NCBI GenBank assembly: GCA_963794615.1
Contig: CAWCEP010000009.1
Location: 310,001-374,000 of the forward strand
Direction of reading: 5' to 3'
Origin: Chersky-840 sp963794615
Lineage (GTDB): Bacteria; Actinomycetota; Acidimicrobiia; Acidimicrobiales; UBA8190
DNA: 64,000 nucleotides
Part shown: positions 28,904 to 37,559 of the stretch, piece by piece
How the letters are laid out: each line of letters opens with the position of its first letter
How positions within the stretch are numbered: the stretch's first letter is position 1
Made by a program: the position numbers and the translations under genes
Notes under the pieces: generated by a model
Seen by the model: only the letters and a program-made list of their open reading frames with translations
What the model was told of the DNA's origin: nothing
The model's database searches: none

Positions 28904-29879
28904 GGGTCGAGGTGCTCGGGATCGACGCGGCGACGTACGTGCCGCACCCTTTGCACACCGACAAGAGGGAATGGTCCGAGACCAACTGTTACGTGGACCT
29001 GTGGATCGAGGTGCTCAACGCGCTGGGCCTCGATCCCGTTGCCGCCGCCGCCTTCACGCCTCAGCACGCGACTTCGAGGGTGACCAGTGGGCGATGTTCA
29101 AGTACCCCACCTCTGACCTCCGCCTCCTATTCGGGCTCGAGGTGGCCGAGCTCAACGTATGGAGACCCCTCGTCGACCACGTGGCCGAGCAGCTCGGACT
29201 CGGCCGCCTCCTGACCGTCGACGTCGACGCCTGGTTCCTGCCCGACACCGAGGGTGTGACCTACCGGCGTCGGCGCACCAGAAGACGACCATCGCCCCCC
29301 AGATGCTGGACGTGGAACAACGGCGCCTCGGGTACTTCCACAACGCCGGCTACTTCGAGCTCGACGGCGACGATTTCGACGGGATCGTGCGCGTGGGCAC
29401 CTACGACGGACCCGCCCTCGGTGCTCCCTCCTTACGTCGAGGTCGTGAAGCTCGAAGGCATGGGGCGCGACGACGAGCTCCTCGACACGGTCCGCATCCT
29501 CACCCGGGACCATCTGGCGCGGCGGCCGGCCACCAACCCCATGCTGCGCATGAAGAAACGGCTCTCCGACGACTTGCCGTGGTTGGGGGCCCAGGACTTC
29601 GACACCTTCCATCGCTACGCCTTCGGCACGTGTCGCCAGTGCGGCTCCAACGCCGAGCTGGCGGCGACGTTCGTCGACTGGCTCGACGCGCACGACGGCG
29701 GTGGTCTGGGGCTGGTGGCGGAACGATTCCGTGCCATCTCGGCGGCGGCCAAGGGCCTGCAGATCGGGTTGGCCCGCGCCGCCCGCGGCCGGCGTTTCGA
29801 CCTCGACGAATGCCTCGACCCGATGGCCGCTGATTGGGACGAGGCCATGGCGGGTCTGGCCGAGCGCTATGGAGGGTGA
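28900..29879 (+). CDS. DUF1839 family protein, frameshifted
   Basis: The ATG at 28900 overlaps the ligase stop (ATGA), so translation is coupled. Recognisable blocks are EVLGIDAATYVPHPLHTDKR, WSETNCYVDLWIEVLNALG, ARDFEGDQWAMFKYPTSDLR, LFGLEVAELNVWRPLVDHVA, VDVDAWFLPDTEGVTYR and QKTTIAPQMLDVEQRRLGYF, matching the DUF1839 family as I know it, a family often seen next to aa:CP ligases. Frame changes near 29065, 29270 and 29420 are needed. Corrected length about 325 residues, no membrane segment. The function is not known. Given the neighbours, transfer of the amino acid from carrier to acceptor is a reasonable guess. Confidence 0.78.
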
Positions 29880-32334
29880 TCTCCTCGCCCCGGTGCCGTG
29901 GCACGTGTGCGCCACGCCCCCGGGAGCGGTCGAGGACCCCGCCCAGCTCGCCTCGCACGCGGCGGCGTGGTGGCCGGCGACGGTGCCGGGGACGGCGGCG
30001 GGGGCACTGCGGGCGGCCGGTGCCGAGGACGCCGACCGGCGCGACTACGACGGCTCGGACTGGTGGTTCCGGTGCACCTTCCCCCGAGACCCGGGCGACG
30101 GGCCGTGGTCGCTCGACCTGGGGGGCCTGGCCACGCTGGCCGATGTGTGGTTGAACGGACGGCACCTTCTCCACAGCGAGAACATGTTCCGCTCGCACGC
30201 GGTCGAGGTCGGCCGCCTCGACGACGAGAACGAGCTCGTCGTGCGCTGTGGATCGCTCGGCGCCGCGTTGGCGCAACGGCGACCTCGACCGCGCTGGAAG
30301 ACCTCGCTCTTCGACCACCAGAACCTGCGTTGGTTCCGGACCTCGCTCCTGGGGCGACTGTCGGGCTGGGCCGCCACCCCGGCTCCGGTCGGGCCGTGGC
30401 GCCCCGTGACCCTGACGGGCAAACCCGCGCTCTCGATCACGTCTCGCCGGTTGGTCGCCACCTGCGACGGCGCCGACGGGTTGGTCCAGCTCGACCTGAG
30501 CATCGAGGGGGCCGGCGTCGCCGACGCCGTGCTCCGGGTGGGCGACGAGACGGCGCCGCTCGACGCGCACGTCCAGGACGGCACGACAGTCCTGCGTGGC
30601 ACGGTCCGTATCGCCGGGGTGCAGCGGTGGTGGCCCCACACCCACGGGCCCCAGCCTCTGTACGGCGTCACTGTCGCAGTCGCCGGCGAGGTCCTCGACC
30701 TCGGCAAGGTGGGGTTCCGCACCATCGAGGTACAGCGGGAAGGAGGCGCCTTCGAGGTGGTCGTGAACGGCGTCCCCGTCTTCTGCCGCGGGCGCGGTGT
30801 GGATGCCCGTCGACCCCGTGTCGCTGGCACCCGAGGCACGCGCCGTCGATGACACGCTCGATCTCGCCCGCCGCGCCCACCTGAACATGGTGCGGCTCCC
30901 CGGCACCGGCGTGTACCAGGACGACGCATTCTGGGACCGGTGCGACGAACTGGGACTCCTCGTCTGGCAGGACTGCATGCTCGCCTTCGGCGACCCCCCC
31001 GACACCCCCGAGTTCTTGGCCGAGATGGAACAGGAGCTCACCGAGGTCTTCTCGTCGCTGGGGGGTCGACCGGCGTTGGCCGTCGTGTGCGGTGGCCAGG
31101 AGACCGAGGAGCAGGCCTCGATGCTGTCGGTGCCCCGGGCCCGATGGGGCTTCCCCGTGCTCGAGGATCTCATCCCCGACCTGGTGCAGCGGCTGCTTCC
31201 CGGCGTGCCCTATGTGACGTCGAACCCGACGGGGGGCTACGAACCCAGCCGGATGGACACCGGGGTGAGCCACTACTTCGGCGTCGGGGGATACCTGCGG
31301 CCCGTCGAGGACGCCCGGCGCGCCGGTGTGCGTTTCGCCGCCGAGTGCTTGGCGTTCGCGACTCCACCGGAGCGAAGCACCATCGACGACGCGTGCGGGG
31401 GACCGACACGAGCCGGCCACGATCCGGCCTGGAAACTCGCCGTGCACCACGACGCGGGACGGTCCTGGGACCTCGAGGACATGCAGGGCATCTACCTTCG
31501 TGAGCTGTTCGAGACCGATCCCGTGCTCCTGCGTTACCGCGACGCCGAGCGCGCCCTCGACCTCGGGCGGGCCACGGTCGTCACGCTCATGGAGAGGGTG
31601 CTGTCGGAATGGCGACGGCCCGAGTCCACGTGCGCAGGTGCGCTCGTCCTGGCGCTGCGCGACCTTCGGCCTGGGGCGGGATGGGGTGTCATCGACGCGC
31701 TCGGCCGTCCCAAGGCCCCGTGGTTCGCGTTGCGCCGCGTCATGCGTCCCGTGGCGGTCCTGCTCACCGACGAAGGTCTCAACGGCCTGCGCGTTCACCT
31801 CGTCAACGACACCGACACCGAGGTCGACGGGGTCGTGCGCATCGAGCTCTTCGTCCGGGGGAATTGCATGTCGAGACGGGGGAGCGCCCGGTCCTGGTGC
31901 CGGCCCGGGGCGGAGTGGCCGTTGACGCCGCCACTCTCTTCGACGCCTTCCACGACTTGAACTGGGCCTACCGGTTCACCCCTCCCGCCCATGACGTGGT
32001 GGCCGTCACGCTCGTCGGCCCCGACGGTGAGACGCTGGCCGAGGCGGTGCATCTCCCCGGGGGGATCAACCGAAGCGTGGAGCCCGATCTCGGGCTCGAG
32101 ACCCGGTTGACCGCCGGCCCGGCCGACCGTTGGCAGCTCGAGATCTCGACGCGGCGGTTCGCCCAGTGGGTGGTCGTGGAGGTCCCCGGCTACCGGCCCG
32201 ACGACTCGTGGTTCCACCTCGCACCGGGTGCCTGTCGGGTCGTGGTCCTCGAGCGTGCCGGCGCTACGGGCCCACCCCGGGGTGAGGTGAGGGCGCTCAA
32301 CGCCGTGTCGAGGGCTCGCGTCAAGGCGGGGTAG
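29869..32334 (+). CDS. GH2/beta-mannosidase-like protein, frameshifted
   Basis: About 820 residues. The start at 29869 overlaps DUF1839 by 11 bases. Order of parts: sugar-binding jelly roll (DWWFRCTFPRDPGDGPWSLD, GLATLADVWLNGRHLLHSEN, FDHQNLRWFRTSLLG), an Ig-like domain (residues ~190-280), then a TIM barrel with ANMVRLPGTGVYQDDAFWDR-type sequence, GLLVWQDCMLAFGDPPDTPE, LAVVCGGQETEEQ and VRFAAECLAFATPP. In beta-mannosidases these last two are WCGNNEN (acid/base Glu) and FxSEFGFQS (nucleophile Glu). Both Glu are kept, but the first lies in GGQE instead of NNE. Frame changes near 30795 and 31860. It could trim or remodel a mannoside, or bind it. Confidence 0.8.
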
Positions 32335-32344
32335 GGGTCGCCGC

Positions 32345-33022
32345 TCAGGGGCGGGCGGTCGTCCTTCTCCGTCCGATTGATCGCACCGCGGCGGCGAGCC
32401 CCGGTCTGTTCAGACTGTCGACGGCGATCATGACGGCGGGAACGAGGAGGAGCGCCGCCACGGCGTCGCTCGGGTAGTGCTGGCGCGAGGCGATGACAGC
32501 CAATGTGACCAGCCCGGCACCGCACACAGCGGCGAGACCCGTGAGCCATCGCCACTGTCTCGGTGTCACCAGGACGAGGTCGGCCAGCATCGCCGCCGCC
32601 GTCGTGACGTGGCCCGACGGGTAGGTGTAGATCCCCCCCAGCTGTCGTCCCACGAGCGGCTTGATGACGAGCTCGCACAGCGCGATCGACAACAGGGGGA
32701 CGATCACGCAGGTAACGGCCTGGGACCGGTCACGCCGCCATACCCACACCACGGCGACGAGGGCGCCCACCACCGCCACGATCGGATCGCCGAGCACCGA
32801 CGCGTGTTGCCAGAAGGGCTGGTCCCACTGGTCCGGGATCACCGCGTAGCCGAAGCGGTCGAGAACGTTCTCGGTGGGGCCGAAGGCGATGTAGATCCCG
32901 CCGAGGATCACGATGCCGAGCAGTGCTCCCGCCACCACGAGCCTACGGCGGACCGGACGGAGAAAGGCGGCCACCGACGACGAAGGCCTCCGGGTGTCGG
33001 GGTGGATCGGCGTCTCGGTCAC
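32345..33022 (-). CDS. PAP2-family phosphatase (membrane)
   Basis: An intact 225-residue membrane protein with five or six helices (VVAGALLGIVILGGIYIAF, VVGALVAVVWVWRRD, TCVIVPLLSIALCELVIK and others). The lipid phosphatase motifs are present: the first one in KPLVGRQLGGIYTYPSGH (PSGH) and the second as SRQHYPSDAVAALLL, where SR..YPSD is the conserved catalytic block. It probably removes phosphate from an undecaprenyl pyrophosphate or phosphatidic acid-type lipid outside the membrane, which would recycle carrier lipid for the adjoining polysaccharide genes. The stop overlaps nothing; the upstream hydrolase overlaps its start by 4 bases. Confidence 0.87.
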   Translation of the reverse strand: MTETPIHPDTRRPSSSVAAFLRPVRRRLVVAGALLGIVILGGIYIAFGPTENVLDRFGYAVIPDQWDQPFWQHASVLGDPIVAVVGALVAVVWVWRRDRSQAVTCVIVPLLSIALCELVIKPLVGRQLGGIYTYPSGHVTTAAAMLADLVLVTPRQWRWLTGLAAVCGAGLVTLAVIASRQHYPSDAVAALLLVPAVMIAVDSLNRPGLAAAVRSIGRRRTTARP

Positions 33023-34731
33023 GGGCGGAGCAGGGCCTGTTCCGCCGATCGCTCCACGTCGGCCGTGAACCGTTCAACGAGGTGACTGGTGAGCATGTCC
33101 GAGACTCGGTCGCGGTGATCGGCGCGCAACAGGCCGTGATCGAGACCGGGGATGAACTCGAAGCGGAACCGGCCCGTGTCCGCCAGCCTGCGAAGGGTCC
33201 TCGCCGAGGCTCCCTGGTGGATGGGGCGCGCCTCGCGGTCGCCGCACACGAGCAGGAGGCCCACGTTGGACGACACCAACTCCTTGAGCCACACCGAAGG
33301 CCGCCGCTTCGGGGCCATGAGTGTCCGGAGCCGCCACCCGAGGTTGGGGAAACGACGGCGCAGGGGTGACAGGGGACCCTCGTGGTGGAAGGCCTGCACC
33401 ACGGTGGACCGGGGCAACGCCACGCGTCGGCGCCCGTCCAACGTGCCCCCGGCCAGCACCTCGGGAGGCTGGAACGACAGGACCGGATTGATGGCCACCA
33501 CGCCCCGGGGACGAAGGGCGAGGGCACTGTCGAGAGCCTGGTAGGCGGCGGAGCACAGGCCCACCAGCACGATGTCGGACGGATCACCGGGTGAGAGCGC
33601 CGCGGCCACGTCGACGACGTCATCGAAGGCCAGGGGTGTCCGGGACACGAATTCCGGTTGGCCGGGGCGCACCGGGCTGTCGCCCAAGCCGCTCAGGTCG
33701 ACGCGCACGGTGCGCAGTCCCTGCAGAGCCAGACGCCGTGACAACTCCACCCACAAGCGGTTGGGGCCGATGTGATGCTCGTTGGCGACGCTCAAGAAGA
33801 CGATGGTGGGCCGTCCCGACGGTGGCGGTGTCGGCGCTTCGGTCTCGAACCCGAACAGGCCGAGCGGTCCCAGGAACACGGGCCGTTCCACGACCGCACG
33901 GCCGGAGGTGCCCATCGTCACCGGCCCACCGTGGTCGGGGGCCGAGATCGTCGTGGCGTCGGGCCCGGCGCGCCGGGCCAGCCAGGTGGCGATGCGATCG
34001 ATGGCGACGTCGGGGAGCACTTGGTGCGGGGACTCGGCGTCGATGAGCGCCTCTTGTCCGGTGGCCTGGGCCCACTCGACGGACGCGGCGCCGAGCGAGT
34101 CGTTGAGGCGGGCGTCGACCTCCCCCGTCCTCGTCAGGACCAGGATCTCGGATGCGAGCGGGCGCGCCGAGCCGTCGATGCGCAAAGCGCGCAAGGCGGC
34201 CACGGTTTCGGCTTGGAGCACCAGCCCGGGGATCTCGACCGAACCGTCCTGACGTTCCTCGGCGGCGCCGACCCAGAGCGCGGCGAGGATCCGCTGCTCG
34301 CTCAGAAAGGCGCGACCCGAGACGGTGGGGTCCCACAACACGAGCTCGTCGACCCTGCCGTCGCGGCGCGCCGCTTCGGCCGCCAGCGTGGCGCCGATGC
34401 GCATCCCGACGAGGGCGACGTGCGACACCCCGGATTCCCGCACGACAGCGATGGCCGCCGTCACGCTCCCGACCCACGCTTCGACGCGACCGGGATCGGT
34501 GCTCGCACCGGCCGAGTCCCCGGTGCCGTCGTACTCGAAGCGCAGCACGCACAACCCCATCGCCTGCAGCCGGACGGCGAGGCGGCGCATGGCGTAGTGG
34601 GACTGGAGATGATCCCGACCGAGCGGCGGGCACAGCACCACGCCGCCTGCGGCCCGGCCGTCATCGGGTTGGTGGAACCACCCGAACAAGGGACGGTCGG
34701 CGGGGCCGAACCACACTGGCGTCGCCGGCAT
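33019..34731 (-). CDS. Tandem alpha/beta hydrolase protein with altered nucleophile sites
   Basis: An intact 570-residue protein of two alpha/beta hydrolase domains joined near residue 270. Domain 1: WFHQPDDGRAAGGVVLCPPL, LRFEYDGTGDSAG, and elbow VALVGMRIGATLAAEA, where the nucleophile position is Arg (GMRIG). Domain 2: IVFLSVANEHHIGPNRLWVE, VDLSGLGDSPV, elbow IVLVGLCSAAYQAL with Cys (GLCSA), and FEFIPGLDHGLL with the catalytic-type His. Replacement of Ser by Arg in the first elbow is shared with exosortase-linked hydrolases, so the family may be non-hydrolytic or use another residue. It overlaps the PAP2 gene (ATGA) and sits inside the EPS locus. Confidence 0.83.
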   Translation of the reverse strand: MPATPVWFGPADRPLFGWFHQPDDGRAAGGVVLCPPLGRDHLQSHYAMRRLAVRLQAMGLCVLRFEYDGTGDSAGASTDPGRVEAWVGSVTAAIAVVRESGVSHVALVGMRIGATLAAEAARRDGRVDELVLWDPTVSGRAFLSEQRILAALWVGAAEERQDGSVEIPGLVLQAETVAALRALRIDGSARPLASEILVLTRTGEVDARLNDSLGAASVEWAQATGQEALIDAESPHQVLPDVAIDRIATWLARRAGPDATTISAPDHGGPVTMGTSGRAVVERPVFLGPLGLFGFETEAPTPPPSGRPTIVFLSVANEHHIGPNRLWVELSRRLALQGLRTVRVDLSGLGDSPVRPGQPEFVSRTPLAFDDVVDVAAALSPGDPSDIVLVGLCSAAYQALDSALALRPRGVVAINPVLSFQPPEVLAGGTLDGRRRVALPRSTVVQAFHHEGPLSPLRRRFPNLGWRLRTLMAPKRRPSVWLKELVSSNVGLLLVCGDREARPIHQGASARTLRRLADTGRFRFEFIPGLDHGLLRADHRDRVSDMLTSHLVERFTADVERSAEQALLRP

Positions 34732-34902
34732 GCCGTCATCCCTCCCGGGGCTCGAGCGCTACGGCACTGCCCCCACGCGCCGTCACGTGAGGACCGGTCG
34801 AACGATTCGGGCCCTCGGCACCGTATCCTTGGCACAACCTGGCGCTCGACCGAGAGCCTCGCTTCCGTCGTGTCATCGTGACCGCGCGCCGAATTGAGAG
34901 TC

Positions 34903-36054
34903 ATGTCCGAGCCCTCGCCACCACTGCCTGCCCCGTACCGACGGAGCCGAGCGGTGCGGGCCATTCTGCCGTTGGCCCGCAAGGTGCGCGCGGCGCGCCG
35001 ACGCGGGCCCCGGCTCACCCGCTACGAACCGACGTGCATGCTCAGGAGACCTGAGCATCCCACACCGGCGGCGAGCATCCCCGTCGTCGACGTCCACACC
35101 CATCTCGGGCGATGGTTGACCGCCGACGGGTCGTGGATGGCACCGGACGTGGGCGCGCTCCTGGCCACCATGGACGAGTGCAACCTCGCCATGCTGGTCA
35201 ACCTCGACGGCCGCTGGGGCGACGAGCTGGAATCGAATCTGGCCCGCTACGACCGGGCCCACCCGGGTCGTTTCCTGACGTTCTGCCACCTCGACTGGGC
35301 TGTGCTCGACGGCGGTGGTGGCGCGTCCGAGCTCGTCCGCTCGCTCGAGCACTCGGTGCAAATGGGCGCACGCGGCGTCAAGGTGTGGAGGGACCTCGGT
35401 CTCACGGTGCGGGTCGGAGGTCGTCTCCTCATGCCCGACGACCCGATGTTGTCCCCCGTATGGGAAACCGCCGGAGCGCTGGGCGTGCCCGTCCTCATCC
35501 ACGTCGCCGACCCCGTGGCGTTCTTCGAGCCTGTCGACCGCCACAACGAACGGCTCGAGGAGATCCTCCGCCACCCGTCGATCTCGTGGGCGCAGCACGG
35601 CGTCTCCACCTTCAACCGGCTCATCCAAGCGCTCGAGAACCTCGTGGCCGCCCACCCGGGAACGAACTTCATCGGAGCCCACGTGGGCTGCTACGCCGAG
35701 AACCTGACGTGGGTGTCGGGCATGCTCGACCGCTACCCGAATTTCTGGATCGACATCGCGGCGCGTGCCGAGCTCGGACGCCAACCCAGGGCCGCGGCCC
35801 GGCTCGTGGCCGCGCATCGCGACCGGGTGCTCTTCGGGGCCGACGTGTTCCCCGTCGACGCGCGCGAGTACGCCCGCTACTTCCAGCTGCTCGAGTCCGA
35901 CGACGAGTACTTCCCGTACTCGGGGGCACCCGACGCGGTGGCGCCGACGGGGCGCTGGGCGATCTCGGGACTGGCGCTCGAGCCGGGCCTGCTCGAGCAC
36001 GTCTACCGCGCCAACGCCTGCCGACTGCTCGGCTGCGATGTCCCCACCCGATAA
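34903..36054 (+). CDS. Amidohydrolase-family (PF04909-type) TIM-barrel protein
   Basis: The ATG at 34903 is preferred to a TTG at 34894. An intact ~383-residue protein with N-terminal basic extension, then VVDVHTHLGRWLTADG (HxH metal motif), QMGARGVKVWRDLGLTVR, VLIHVADPVAFFEPVDRHNE (third His) and TNFIGAHVGCYAENLTWVSG, and the final Asp in RVLFGADVFP. All metal ligands of the amidohydrolase-2 group are present. Known members decarboxylate or hydrolyse ring acids. Divergent from the tandem hydrolase gene with a 171-base gap. Its place in an EPS locus is unusual; role unclear. Confidence 0.82.
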   Translation: MSEPSPPLPAPYRRSRAVRAILPLARKVRAARRRGPRLTRYEPTCMLRRPEHPTPAASIPVVDVHTHLGRWLTADGSWMAPDVGALLATMDECNLAMLVNLDGRWGDELESNLARYDRAHPGRFLTFCHLDWAVLDGGGGASELVRSLEHSVQMGARGVKVWRDLGLTVRVGGRLLMPDDPMLSPVWETAGALGVPVLIHVADPVAFFEPVDRHNERLEEILRHPSISWAQHGVSTFNRLIQALENLVAAHPGTNFIGAHVGCYAENLTWVSGMLDRYPNFWIDIAARAELGRQPRAAARLVAAHRDRVLFGADVFPVDAREYARYFQLLESDDEYFPYSGAPDAVAPTGRWAISGLALEPGLLEHVYRANACRLLGCDVPTR

Positions 36055-36297
36055 GCGAGGCGTCACGTGGCCCGCTCCACACGGAGCTGATCCGTCGTCT
36101 TCACCGTGCGCACCCACACTGTCTCTCTCTGCCCGCACATGTATTCAATCGTGGCCGCTCAGGGTGGTCAATTCCGTTCTTTCTGTGCTATTTTTGAGAA
36201 TTTATAGCCTCCTGACCTCGGAGAACCGTTTCGTGAGATTCCCGCTCGTTGACCTCGGTGATGGACGCGGGCGCCCGAAGGTCAGGCCCGACGTCCG

Positions 36298-37554
36298 GTG
36301 TTCCCCGTGAGACGCGCCTCGGCGGGGCGCCACGTCCTGATCATCGTCCAGAACCTGCCTGTCCCCTTCGACCGTCGGGTCTGGCTCGAGTGCGGGGCGC
36401 TCACCGACGAGGGTTTCGACGTGTCGGTGGTGTGTCCCAAGGGCCCGGGCGACCCCGACGAGGAGGTGCTCGACGGCGTGCGCCTCTATAAGTACCGTCC
36501 CTACCCGGGGGGCGCGGGGATGGTCGGCTTCCTCCTCGAGTACGTGTATTCCTTCCTGGCCACGGCGTGGTTGGTCGCCAAAGTGCAACGCCGGCGCCGC
36601 ATCACCGTGCTCCAGGCGTGCAACCCCCCCGACATCTTCTGGCCTCTCGGCTTGCTCCTGCGCGCCGTGAGCGGCACCCGCTTCGTCTTCGACCATCACG
36701 ACCTGTGCCCGGAGCTCTACGAGTCGCGCTTCCCCGAGGCCAACCGCCTCCCGTACCGGGGGCTGCGACTGCTCGAGTTGGCCACGCATCGCAGCGCCGA
36801 CCGCGTGATCTCCACCAACGAGTCCTATCGGCGCATCGCCATCGAACGCAGTGGCAAGGACCCGGCCCAGGTGGTCGTGGTCCGTACCGGCCCCGACCCG
36901 CAACGACTCCGGCGTGGAGAGGCCGAACCGTCGCTACGACGCGGCCGGAAGTTCCTCGTCGCCTACCTGGGCGTGATGGGGCCCCAAGACGGTGTCGACA
37001 TCGTGGTCAGAGCGGCGCACACCATCGTGCACACCTGGAAACGAGACGACATCGCCTTCACCTTGATCGGCTCCGGTGACTGCTTCGACGAGCTGGTGGC
37101 GCTGCGCGACGAGCTCGGCTTGGGGGACGCCGTCGAGTTCACCGGGCGGGCGCCCGACGAGCTGGTCGGCTCCATCCTCTCGACTTCCGACCTCGGTCTG
37201 TCGCCGGATCCCAAGAACCCGCTCAACGACGTGTCGACGATGAACAAGACCATGGAGTACATGGCATTCGGCATCCCGGTGGTGGCCTTCGACCTCGTCG
37301 AGACGCGGGTGTCGGCCGCCGACGCGGCGGTCTACGCGGAGCCCAACGGGGTGGAGGGCTTCGCCCGGGCCGTCGTGGACCTCCTCGACGACGAGACGCG
37401 CCGCGCCGAGATGGGGGTGCTGGCTCGGGCCCGCGTCGAGGACGAGCTGGCCTGGAGCCATTCGCGTCGGGCCTATGTCGGGGTCTATCGAGACCTCGTC
37501 GCCGATGGGTCGCGAGCCGACGACGCCGTTGTGGCCCGCGGGCCCGAGGCCTGA
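36298..37554 (+). CDS. GT4-family glycosyltransferase
   Basis: An intact ~418-residue GT-B protein. The start is GTG at 36298 or 36307. N-terminal domain: HVLIIVQNLPVPFDRRVWLE, and DIFWPLGLLLRAVSGTRFVF. C-terminal domain: FLVAYLGVMGPQDGVDIVVR, FTLIGSGDCFDELVALRDEL, and STMNKTMEYMAFGIPVVAFD with the conserved Glu (E-x7-E region). Upstream, 36140-36215 is AT-rich with a possible -10 TATAGC at 36203-36208. It adds a sugar to the growing repeat unit; donor unknown. It ends 5 bases before asparagine synthetase. Confidence 0.88.
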   Translation: MFPVRRASAGRHVLIIVQNLPVPFDRRVWLECGALTDEGFDVSVVCPKGPGDPDEEVLDGVRLYKYRPYPGGAGMVGFLLEYVYSFLATAWLVAKVQRRRRITVLQACNPPDIFWPLGLLLRAVSGTRFVFDHHDLCPELYESRFPEANRLPYRGLRLLELATHRSADRVISTNESYRRIAIERSGKDPAQVVVVRTGPDPQRLRRGEAEPSLRRGRKFLVAYLGVMGPQDGVDIVVRAAHTIVHTWKRDDIAFTLIGSGDCFDELVALRDELGLGDAVEFTGRAPDELVGSILSTSDLGLSPDPKNPLNDVSTMNKTMEYMAFGIPVVAFDLVETRVSAADAAVYAEPNGVEGFARAVVDLLDDETRRAEMGVLARARVEDELAWSHSRRAYVGVYRDLVADGSRADDAVVARGPEA

Positions 37555-37559
37555 GGCCG

